64,000 bases of DNA from Phoronis australis (Eukaryota > Phoronida > Phoronidae), in the NCBI GenBank assembly GCA_002633005.1, contig NMRA01000004.1, positions 2,275,935 through 2,339,934 of the forward strand, written 5' to 3'. The translations under genes were made by a program, and so were the position numbers. Positions within the stretch are counted from its first letter, which is position 1. Every line of letters begins with the position of its first letter. Of the stretch, positions 12,801 through 20,406 are shown in pieces. Under the pieces are notes generated by a model. That model worked only from the letters and a program-made list of their open reading frames with translations. It did not search any database and was not told the origin of the DNA.

Positions 12801-15800
12801 CTCCCACGGTGTGATGGACGTGGTCAAAGAGAGGTGTAACTACAAGAGCTCGTGCAGCGTTCCTGTGAACTCCAATGTGACAGCTTCCTATTGCGTCAAC
12901 ACTACTATTCAACCATACCTAACAGTGGCGTATCGATGCAAAGGTAACTATTTTTATTTAAATTTTATTCGTTCATTCATATTAGGTCTTATCGGGAAAG
13001 TAATTAGTGCTCAGTGTTACTTGTTTACTGCGGGACTTTATCTGCAAGGGACAGAACTGACTGCATTATTGGCACTGGGAGTTTTAAAACGGCAGCCTTC
13101 CCTCTGAGAGCATGGCTATAAGATAATGCCAACTACGTGCCGTTCTTAGGGTGTTCGGCAACGTTCCCTCCTCCTTGCGACATGTTTGGTCCACGCCCGG
13201 CGACTTCTGTTATTCGATCCATGGGGCAACATGGCAGGATCTGAGGAACTCCAAGGATCATAATCTGGACTCGCTATGATTACCAAGATGAGAAGACTAG
13301 TCTATCAAAAGAGCGAACTGATTTCTTAGGCAACTTAACGCATTCACTTTAATGCCAGTAAGTCGTGAAATCGTGTTTATCGACTCAAGAACTCTACTGT
13401 GCTACTCGGGATTTACTATCAAGAAATTTCGTTATGGTTGCCTACATGTCCCTGAACTTTGAGAGATTGTTAATGTTAAGACAGTACGTTGAGTCAACGT
13501 ATGTTTTACAGAGTTTCGATGTAAAGATCCAGAAAGCATACCAAACGGCAGGCCTAGATTTAACAGCACTATGATCTTCTCTGGTGTAACTTATGTTTGT
13601 GAAAATGGCTACGAGATTTCTTCGGGTGATAAAAACCGAACTTGTCTTCCCAACGGTTCTTGGTCTGGGCAACTACCGACATGTAAAGGTCAGTCCGATA
13701 TACCTGGTGTGTCGTAATAGAAATACTCATTGCTTTTGTTTGTTGATTTTTGATACACTGCCACTGTTTCTTAGTGAGTTGACTGAAGTATGGATTTTCA
13801 CAGACATTTTTGAAGAATTTAGTTCAGTGAACATCCGCACAAGTAATTCAATTCCCTTTGCATGAACTGCAGATGTCTTCGCTGACAAGCCTATTGTGTT
13901 AAATGGATGTAAGTACCAATTGTTTCAGGTTGTTCCTGCTCTGTACCTTTACATATTCTATAAATCCGAGTTCCATTCAGGAAGCGAACGTTTGTTTTAG
14001 ATCCTTTATCACAATAACATTGGTCTCAACTTGATCTTTGTTCAAATGCAAAACGGTTTTAGATTTTACAAAGAACTTACAGTTTTTCATCATCTGAGAT
14101 AACGTTGGGCGCACGAGTTGAGATGGCATCGCAAACAATCTTGTAGAATCATCTCAAGCCACAACGGTCTGTCCGTTCATTTGGAATTTCGAAATCATCC
14201 CCAGTTTGAGTAAGGGACAATTGGAGACCAAGTTTAAAACGGTACGTGGTCTAAATCATTTTTGCCACGAAAGACGTCAGGCTTATAACGGTTTTCAATA
14301 TTGAAATCTGAAATATCTCTCAGCTAGAGGCGAGGCACTCGCCACATACATGTAGTGTGCATACATGTATATAGACTATACACGAACACACCAACTATCT
14401 TTAAAACATGATGATGCAATTAGCGGACTTTTGTTGGTTGTTGCTTTCATTTTAAGTACGTTTATTATGAAAACATACATCCCAAATAATAATCCTATAC
14501 CAGGTCACAGTTGCGGTGATCCGGGTGAAGCCCCTCACGCGTCGCGAAGTGGCAGCACCATTTTTCCTGGAAATATGACATATACGTGTGATGAAGGGTG
14601 GACGAAGAAGTCTGGTACTTACATAAGACAATGTATGGATTACAAAGAATGGTCTGGTTCGCTGTTGGAGTGCACACGTGAGTGTCGACTGGATACATCT
14701 GAAGAAAATAAAGTCGATTACCCCAATTCACGGACGATTTCTAATCTCAGAAACTTTGAGAAAGCCGCTGCTTGACTCTTATACACCTGCATCGACCTTT
14801 CTGTAACTTTCTAGATAGTTTGTCATTTTACACCATCTTCTGTGATGCTTTTTCTACCTAAATGCATCTTTAATCAACTGCCAATTTATAAATGCCTTTC
14901 TGCCTTAATCATCGTCTTCTGGTTTGAGCTGCGAGACCGTACACTGTACATGGCAGCTTCGTCAATTAAATCGGATTAGATGCTGCGTTTCAAAATCCCC
15001 ACTTCTGAAAATCAGTCTTATCTTATTTTCATTTGTGATGAGAGAACACCAGAATGACCGTTGGATTTTACGTCTTCATTTTTGTCAGGTGTTGAGTGTC
15101 TGAAGCTTTCGCAAGTGGATCATGGTGCTATACTTGGCGATGGAAGTTTATTTCAGGATATACTCGTTTACACGTGTGACCCCGGTTACAAACTAACTAC
15201 TACCGCAGAGACGAATTATACAAGGGTGTGCCAAGCTAACCGCACCTGGTCTGGTGAAATAACAGAATGTCGAAGTAAGACAGCTGTATCCTATTCTATT
15301 TTTTACCTAAGTTTGTCAACCCTATGTCTCGTTTTTTGATTATCGACATTGGCATAAAACCCTGAAAAATGTCTTTACTTGAGCGACAAAGAAAATGGAT
15401 GCAAAACTGTTTTTTTATCACCTGAGTGATTTCCTAGGGTGGGCATAGAACAGCTACAGTGTAAAACAAACGGGGAAAAACCGGAGACAAGTAACGCGTG
15501 TTTTAATATTCATGGGAGCTGATGCGATTTACTCCTCCGCAAAGTTTCACCTATCACTAAATTTGTGGGGGGCAAAATTTCAAAGCAAATTGTGATTATT
15601 GCAAGACGAGTTTTTTTGAAGAATACGATTTCCCCGGGCCATTGTAATCTATACCGCTGTATTGCTTCAGAAAAGAACTGCGGTTTGCCACCAGAGTTCA
15701 ACTACACACGAGTTGAGGGATCTTCGTACTTGTTCGGCGACGCAGTGACGTATTCCTGTATCTATCCATATGTCATGCTTGGTCTTGATGACAAGAAGTC

Positions 15801-18800
15801 ACTTTACTGTTCAGAGAACGGGACGTGGGCCGGAGCCATCCCAGTCTGTAATTGTAAGAATAATGTTCACACTTTTACTTTGACTCAGTTTCATTAGCTT
15901 ATCTTTAGATCGTCATTTTGGTCTGAGGTCAACAGAAGTTTTTCTCAACGGTGGTCTAGATGTGCTCCCTGCACACACGTAATAGGATGGGCATGCGTGC
16001 CCGTTTCCTTTCAAAGTACCCATTTGCACGGACTTGTGCATGTCTTCGTTACTTAAGTAATTTTGCACTTGGGTGGAAGTGCGGACGACTTCCCCCTGGT
16101 TCCTTCAAGCTTAGGAGACTTCTCTGAGTGAAACAGGATTTTTAAAGATATCCGTCTTGACACAATCATTCATCTTTTATTTGGTAAAACCAATCTTGAT
16201 TATGACTCTTGTCCTGACTCAGTGGGTGGATGTGGAGATCCTGGCTACGCTGTACACTCAACAAGGTCTGTTGAGAGTTTTAACCTCAACCAGACAGTAA
16301 CTTACACCTGCCGACCAGGTTACAGATGGTACGGCGTTGGCAGCCTTGTGAGGACGTGTTTCAAAGCAGGGTGGACGGGGAGTCCCCCAGAGTGTGATAG
16401 TAAGTTAATTGTTCTCATATATAAAGCTGGTTTATTTTCTTTGGTCAAATCAGACCAAAATTGATTGAAGTTCAACCTGCCCAAGTATACATGTACCTGT
16501 TAAACATGGTAATCGTTTTTACCGAGATATTTTCGATCGAGGCAATTTTTTAGATTTTAATCAATCACCTGCTGATCTTACAGCTTTTAGTTCATTGCTC
16601 CCAACTAAGTTGTTCCAAATGCAAGCTGACTATAGACGTGCAACTCTGGATAAAAAAGTCTAAGCGCGTAATTATAACCAGTTCAACATAGGCCTACTTA
16701 CGATCGTTTTAATGTTCCTGCTCATCTGTCAGCATTACGGTGCCTTACATGTACTTATCGACTTGTTACTACCACAATGAGCATTCTAGACGGAGATAGG
16801 TACTGTACATCCCCGTATCTTACCAGTAGTTTTCAATATTTTCTGGCCAGCGTCAACATTCAAAACAGTTTCTGCACAAAAAACCGCATCTACAGTACAT
16901 GTAAGTATCAATTCCTTTTTAACAAGAACAAGTTTCAATTCTGGCAAATTGTCGAAAACATCTCAACAGGTGCAGTTCCACACATTAGGTCGAAATTGCC
17001 ACAAATTCCTTGTATCTGAGTCCGTTCACACAATAAGAACGTGGTTGGATGCCCAATAAGGTTACATGTACATGTATGTAGAACTCTGTAAAATGACCAA
17101 CTTTGGCTGAGTTCGGAACATCACGTGAGATTCACGTGGAGCTTTCAGATTACTATGCTTCATATTCTGTTCTCTAAAAAGCTCTTAGGTTTGTTTTTAT
17201 AATGTTCCAGTTGTGTATGAGAAGCCATTAAAAATATGACTTAAGTACATGGTTTACTTAAAAGATCTTTAAATCTGAATTAAACGAAAACAATATGACA
17301 CTTTAGAAAACTACAGTAGACATTTAGATATGTCACATTTATATAAAATAAAATTATTGATTACTGATGTTTTACACTTAATGAATCATTTTTTACTAAA
17401 TTTTACAAAAAATAAATAGTGACTTGACAGATTGGTAAAAAGTCAAAAATCAGGCTTTCTACTTTCAGACTATGCTTTTACTGAGTTAAGATATAATGTT
17501 ATCTTGATGAATTGCAAATTGTACTTGTCGATAAGACACAACATTTTATGCAACGAAATTTTTGTTTCACTAAATTGCCAAATAACGCAGCAAAATGTCA
17601 GCGTCAAACACAATTCTCTCAAAGTCTGCATATTGTATGTTGAAAACGATAGAACAGTCATCGCCAGGAAAAAGAAAACCCGGTCGGCAAACGAAGGGCT
17701 TTCGGGTACGCTTTCCCTCCAAAAATAGGGTTGGTCACCCCCTAGGCATACAAGATCCCTCATTGGGTAAGACATAAAGTGTGGGTTTATGTAATTTCAT
17801 AGGTACATGAAAGTAGTATCTTACTTCATTCACAATGTTTTTACACATAAAAACGCGCACGCGCACGCACACGCACGCACGCACGCACAATCACATTAAC
17901 TTCCGCCGTAAGTGTTCTGGCGTGTTTTTGTGCTATTCATGACCATTTCTACAGTGTACTGTACATGTATATCTAAAAGAAAAAGATGGTTCCTAAGTTT
18001 TTGTATCCATCTAGGTATACGCTGTGGTGAACCGCCTCCCGTGAATAACAGCATTCGCTACGGGACTAGATTTGACTATCCGAGTTCCCTAACGTACGCA
18101 TGCAACATAGGATATGAAATTATTAGCGGAAGCTCACGAAGGGCGTGCACAGAAAGTTCATCTTGGACGGGGGAGCCCCCCGTATGTGAACGTAAGTTTC
18201 AAAAACAACAAACATGCGAGCTTGGAAGGGTTCGATTTGGTTATCTCCCCTCAGATTGTGGTTTGGCGACATTCGTTGGGTTCGCCAGTTTTCCCCTTCA
18301 GGTATGTCGTTTGTTTCATTGTGGGCTCTTACAAACGTGGTTTGAGGACCTTTGTCTGAGTTTTGCGTGAGGGGAATTTTCTCAGGTCGCCTTTGGCAAA
18401 CTGAAACTGAGCTAAACTTCCTGTAACAAGATGCTCTGCTCTTTGACATACGTTATACTGTCATTCACATAATTTCACACCAGCTCTCGCCGTGATCGAG
18501 TTTTTCCCGCGAATACATACCTGTACCATGCGCGCACCCAAGGGGGGGGGGCTCGGGGGCTCGAANGGGGGCTCGAACGAGCCCCCGTTTGACGAATTGT
18601 GTAAAAAGGTCCGCCTCAGAGAAACAAAAAGTCCGAGAAAACGAGAAAAAAGTCCGCTTAAATTGCGCAGACGCACAGTTCACGGACCTGAAGGTGGTAC
18701 CCCGTTCTTTTTAGTCCTTCCGCTTTTTTGTTAGCACAATGTCCACTTTGTCAGAGATTCGAGCCCTCATATTAAATGTTGGGTGCGCACATGTGTACAA

Positions 18801-20406
18801 CTTTCGTACTGTCACTATGGTGCTATGGTAACAGGGTATTTCATGTATTGTGAGAATCAAATTGTATGCTAGTCAAAGTACACCTTGGCAGGTCTTGCCT
18901 GTCGATTTCTTGGATACAATACATGTAAATGGTACCCTTAACATATTTTACAATAAATTAACAGGTGTCAACTGTGGACCACCAGAAAAGACCATCGAAG
19001 GCGTCATTGTGCGTGGCTCGAAGTTTCAGCTGGGTGACATAATTACGTATGACTGTAAACCTGGCTATTTCTACCTCGCGGGCGACTACAACAGGACTTG
19101 TCGACCTGACAAAAGATGGAGTGGCGTAACGATGAGATGTCGAAGTAATTAATTTATTAAGAAACTGATAGCACAACTTAATAATTTATATTGGGCAAAA
19201 GTAAGCATTCAACAAAACAAGTTTCGATATAATATACTCCACGATGCATCGAAGTAGCGCAATATCTCGCTCATATTGTTCAGTGCACAAATAAGAATTT
19301 CGTTTTCAGCAAGAAATTTGTTAAGTCTTTTCCGGATAGAGCGCTTGTGAATGTGTGCCCATACACGCAAATTTAGTTTCTGAATAACTTTTTACACATA
19401 AATAGTTCGCATATTTCATTATTTTCGCCGCTTTCCTTAACACTTTTTGGTCGCTACAATGATATTTTAATAGCTCAACACGTTTTCTTCTAATCAGAGA
19501 AGGACTGTGGAGCTCCAACTGTAGTCCCCAGCACTCGTCGCTATGGGAATTCTTATCTCTTTGGTGACATCATTCTGTACACCTGTTTCACTGGATACAA
19601 TTTAACCAACGGAAGTCTGGTGAAGACGTGTACCGAAAACGGGACCTGGAGTAAAGATGACCCGCTATGTACAGGTAGGACTCGCGCAGACGTGCTGTAG
19701 ATTTCCGTATTCTACATGCGTCCAAGTATCTGACGAATGACATGATGCTCAGCGAAGCCGTTCAGAGGCTCCTAAGCCAACACCAAGCTGTCATATAGAA
19801 TGGTATAAGCTATCTGTGGCATCTTCTGTTGTCATTTATATTACCATTCAAACTCATTGTTCGAAGTGGAACAAGTTTCAAGTTTGGAAGTAATTTACTT
19901 TGGCAAAATGAAGGTACATCCCATTCCATATGCTCAAAGTACCTCAAGTAAACGCTATTTTCCGATATCCCACGTGACAAAGCTGATAGTATTCATGCCA
20001 GTTGCTTAAGGTACAACTCAATAATAGCTGATTGCAATCGCTGGCACAGGATTATATACTTTAGTAAACTTAGAGACCTTGTCTACCATCAATGGTTATT
20101 TCCTTTATTTCAGCGCTACCTGGACCACCACCAAACGAGAGAAAGGCAGTTTGGAAGACGCTACCAAAAGCAGAAGCTTCCGGCTCCCCATATATTGGGG
20201 CGTTAGCCATAGGTCTAATTGTAGGACTGGTATCTTTCATCGTAGTTCTTGATTTGGTTACAATTCAAAGGCAGCTGCCGATTTTGAAGCATAACCTTAG
20301 CTGTGGATTAGACCGCTTCAATGACTGGCTGGATAGAACTAAGGGGTCACCATTAGATGACAGCGAAGATGTTGTAGATTTCACTGACCTCCATATGATG
20401 TACTGA
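823..20406 (+). CDS. Multi-domain transmembrane lectin/sushi receptor (LamG2-FReD-CCP10-SUEL-CCP8-TM), 5' end incomplete
   Basis: This is a spliced gene read as exons 823-883, 1595-2947, 3264-3409, 4054-4321, 5116-5367, 5823-6005, 6511-6687, 6831-7007, 7295-7471, 7893-8069, 8842-9018, 9557-9733, 10389-10565, 10703-10879, 11738-11914, 12632-12943, 13512-13688, 14504-14677, 15089-15274, 15671-15853, 16223-16399, 18015-18191, 18965-19144, 19498-19674 and 20114-20406. Every junction is GT-AG and the phases agree throughout; the sum is 5,892 nt, or 1,963 residues plus stop. The domain order is leader, two LamG-like folds, fibrinogen C-terminal domain, ten sushi domains, one SUEL lectin domain, eight sushi domains, a transmembrane helix and a tail of about 50 residues. 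LamG, fibrinogen and SUEL folds commonly bind glycans, and sushi domains form extended stalks or bind complement proteins. Surface recognition or adhesion is therefore inferred, not shown. Many N-x-S/T sites fit an extracellular location. The start codon lies in an upstream exon that I did not find. Confidence 0.9.
1595..2947 (+). CDS. Receptor exon: two LamG/ConA-like jellyroll domains
   Basis: One 1,353-nt phase 1-1 exon encodes 451 residues holding two related domains. Each opens with an xxWP motif (ALWPLN; GFWPMN), has a central W-x-F strand (KKWQFIAVTYD; SEWHFVSARY) and closes with a sequence like SCLxLY...RxRC. These are hallmarks of Laminin_G_3/LamGL-type concanavalin-A-like folds. The two closing cysteine pairs are conserved between the copies, which suggests an internal duplication that never gained an intron. 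Confidence 0.8.
3264..3409 (+). CDS. Receptor exon: fibrinogen C domain, part 1
   Basis: This exon enters in phase 1 after TTTGTTGTTTTAG and leaves in phase 0 at GTAAGT. It reads YRDCQDIKRN...SGKYLI...VFCDMAAGRWT, the normal opening of a fibrinogen-related domain, where the family has C-x-D/E, SG-Y-I and V-x-CDM-x-GGWT. Confidence 0.85.
4054..4321 (+). CDS. Receptor exon: fibrinogen C domain, part 2
   Basis: This is a phase 0-1 exon. RRVDGSVSFNRT, then NYWMGLDFVSELVKS, LRV-type strands and AEYGSLAVGNSTEFYELRV match the middle of the fibrinogen C fold (RRxDGSVxF; FWLGLDxIHxLT; AEYxxFxVGxExxxYxLxV). Confidence 0.87.
4470..4830 (+). repeat. Dispersed repeat family R, copy 1 (intronic)
   Basis: Shares an ordered set of blocks with 51,240-51,600 and, inverted, with 30,010-30,225: GTGGTTCTCTGCCACT..., TTAGGGTTTATTC, CTGTT...AAAGCATT, TCGTCGATTTTTC, CACGTTTCCTTATTTGGTAT and CTTCAAGCAACTG. 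It lies in the intron between fibrinogen parts 2 and 3. Confidence 0.75.
5116..5367 (+). CDS. Receptor exon: fibrinogen C domain, part 3 (Ca2+ loop and binding pocket)
   Basis: This is a phase 1-1 exon. It carries FSTLDWDNDGTNVNCALVHG followed by GGWWYRW, matching the family FSTxDxDND...NCA...GGWWY core, and ends with VKNIQLMVRR. The cysteine that normally follows WWY by two residues is replaced by tryptophan; a cysteine appears seven residues later in NPCG, so the disulphide loop and ligand pocket may differ. Confidence 0.87.
5461..5585. repeat. 50-bp tandem repeat of a hairpin unit in the intron before CCP1
   Basis: Units start at 5461, 5511 and 5561, and the last is truncated. Each unit contains arms GGTATTATGGTGA and TCACCATAATACC around a TCAT loop, then the self-complementary CTACATGTACATGTACATGTAG. 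It is preceded at about 5449 by a partial ACATGTACATG. The copies are identical as far as they run, which suggests recent expansion. Confidence 0.95.
5823..6005 (+). CDS. Receptor exon: sushi domain 1
   Basis: A 183-nt phase 1-1 exon. The four sushi cysteines and the tryptophan are present (VECPEP, KCETGYE, IKCGADKLW, HTC). The usual G-x-x-P before the last cysteine is missing (KLWSHTC), making this the most divergent copy at its C-terminus. Confidence 0.85.
6511..6687 (+). CDS. Receptor exon: sushi domain 2
   Basis: A 177-nt phase 1-1 exon with a complete sushi pattern: FCGRP, YSCDYGY, VCRHDGTW, SGIPPLC. Acceptor AATTTCAG; donor GTGAGT. Confidence 0.9.
6831..7007 (+). CDS. Receptor exon: sushi domain 3
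   Basis: A 177-nt phase 1-1 exon: ECGDPG, YQCHTGH, TCLASGLW, TGAPPVC. It has one N-glycosylation sequon (NKT). Confidence 0.9.
7295..7471 (+). CDS. Receptor exon: sushi domain 4
   Basis: A 177-nt phase 1-1 exon: GCGDPG, YKCIHGY, LCEANGLW, NIPIEC. The glycine after the tryptophan is replaced (WTNIP). Confidence 0.9.
7893..8069 (+). CDS. Receptor exon: sushi domain 5
   Basis: A 177-nt phase 1-1 exon: NCSFPS, HQCLEGY, SCLADKTW, DGDPLEC. Two sequons (NCS, NFT). The donor is GTATGA, weaker than its neighbours. Confidence 0.88.
8842..9018 (+). CDS. Receptor exon: sushi domain 6
   Basis: A 177-nt phase 1-1 exon: SCGFPE, YTCNAGY, LCQSSGNW, TGMPLVC. A sequon (NWT) overlaps the conserved tryptophan. 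Confidence 0.9.
9557..9733 (+). CDS. Receptor exon: sushi domain 7
   Basis: A 177-nt phase 1-1 exon: SCGEPG, YSCFQGY, TCNESKKW, SGQRPIC. The GNGYLYGD segment closely matches domains 6, 14 and 18, as expected of duplicated exons. Confidence 0.9.
10389..10565 (+). CDS. Receptor exon: sushi domain 8
   Basis: A 177-nt phase 1-1 exon: NCGRPS, YFCADGY, DCGSSGQW, SGEPLVC. Only a 137-bp intron separates it from domain 9, the shortest intron in this gene. Confidence 0.9.
10703..10879 (+). CDS. Receptor exon: sushi domain 9
   Basis: A 177-nt phase 1-1 exon: SCGELE, YWCMTGY, TCTANKTW, SGQALSC. Three sequons (NSS, NRT, NKT). The proline usual after C1-G-x is absent (CGEL). Confidence 0.9.
11738..11914 (+). 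CDS. Receptor exon: sushi domain 10
   Basis: A 177-nt phase 1-1 exon: TCGQPP, YFCLPGF, SCLDNKTW, SGQNVRC. Acceptor TTCTTCAAG, donor GTATGA. It is the last sushi domain before the lectin exon. Confidence 0.9.
12632..12943 (+). CDS. Receptor exon: SUEL-type (D-galactoside/L-rhamnose-binding) lectin domain
   Basis: A 312-nt phase 1-1 exon encodes 104 residues. LHIDCAG, IDVVYATVG, spaced C-G-A...DKC, V-x-x-RC-x-x-KSSCSV and the closing PYLTVAYRC follow the Gal_Lectin (SUEL) pattern: an early C, I-x-V-x-x-A-x-YG, C...C, V-x-x-C-x-G-K-x-SC-x-V and KYL-x-V-x-Y-x-C. The usual FxDPC-G-T loop is altered here (YCVNTT), so sugar binding may differ from characterised members. Confidence 0.8.
13512..13688 (+). 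CDS. Receptor exon: sushi domain 11
   Basis: A 177-nt phase 1-1 exon: RCKDPE, YVCENGY, TCLPNGSW, SGQLPTC. Three sequons (NST, NRT, NGS). First sushi domain after the SUEL exon. Confidence 0.9.
13873..13908 (+). CDS. Possible optional 36-nt microexon of the receptor
   Basis: Between AACTGCAG and GTAAGT lies a 36-nt phase 1-1 segment (DVFADKPIVLNG) that would insert 12 residues between sushi domains 11 and 12 without a frame change. Including it turns the junction residue before domain 12 into an unpaired cysteine, which argues against constitutive use. It may be chance. Confidence 0.25.
14504..14677 (+). CDS. Receptor exon: sushi domain 12
   Basis: A 174-nt phase 1-1 exon: SCGDPG, YTCDEGW, QCMDYKEW, SGSLLEC. 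One codon shorter than the standard copies; the tyrosine after C2 is a tryptophan. Confidence 0.9.
15089..15274 (+). CDS. Receptor exon: sushi domain 13
   Basis: A 186-nt phase 1-1 exon: ECLKLS, YTCDPGY, VCQANRTW, SGEITEC. It has a three-residue insertion (TTTAETNYT) in the C2-C3 loop and lacks the usual CG-x-P start. Confidence 0.88.
15671..15853 (+). CDS. Receptor exon: sushi domain 14
   Basis: A 183-nt phase 1-1 exon: NCGLPP, YSCIYPY, YCSENGTW, AGAIPVC. There are two extra residues in the C2-C3 loop, and the glycine of the GY motif is changed to proline (YPY). Confidence 0.88.
16223..16399 (+). CDS. Receptor exon: sushi domain 15
   Basis: A 177-nt phase 1-1 exon: GCGDPG, YTCRPGY, TCFKAGW, TGSPPEC. 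The following intron of 1.6 kb is the longest after the LamG exons; I see no further exon in it. Confidence 0.9.
16400..18014 (+). other. Long intron between sushi domains 15 and 16
   Basis: Noncoding. It is very AT-rich from about 17,200 to 17,600, has an ACATGTACATGT palindrome at 17,064-17,075, and a CG-rich (CACG)n-like simple repeat at about 17,850-17,890. Short open frames here lack sushi cysteines or paired splice sites. Confidence 0.7.
18015..18191 (+). CDS. Receptor exon: sushi domain 16
   Basis: A 177-nt phase 1-1 exon: RCGEPP, YACNIGY, ACTESSSW, TGEPPVC. The reading frame continues by chance into the intron beyond the GTAAGT donor. Confidence 0.9.
18540..18700. repeat. Dispersed repeat copy with G-rich start (pair with 35.68-35.83 kb)
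   Basis: The segment with AAAAAGGTCCGCCTCA followed by AAACAAA-rich sequence and AAAAGTCC recurs near 35,700-35,790 in the same orientation. Poly-G runs and a single unresolved base at 18,566 mark the left part. It lies in the intron between sushi exons 16 and 17. Confidence 0.6.
18965..19144 (+). CDS. Receptor exon: sushi domain 17
   Basis: A 180-nt phase 1-1 exon: NCGPPE, YDCKPGY, TCRPDKRW, SGVTMRC. One residue longer before C2; donor GTAATT. Confidence 0.9.
19498..19674 (+). CDS. Receptor exon: sushi domain 18
   Basis: A 177-nt phase 1-1 exon: DCGAPT, YTCFTGY, TCTENGTW, SKDDPLC. The glycine after the tryptophan is absent. This is the membrane-proximal sushi domain. Confidence 0.9.
20114..20406 (+). 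CDS. Receptor last exon: transmembrane helix and cytoplasmic tail
   Basis: The exon enters in phase 1 after TATTTCAG and ends at TGA. A short stem (LPGPPPNERKAVW) precedes a hydrophobic helix of about 23 residues starting PYIGALAIGLIVGLVSFIVV, then a tail of about 50 residues that ends acidic (DDSEDVVDF) with a C-terminal HMMY. No ITAM, ITIM or other known signalling motif is evident. No canonical AATAAA was seen in the next 600 bp. Confidence 0.85.
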
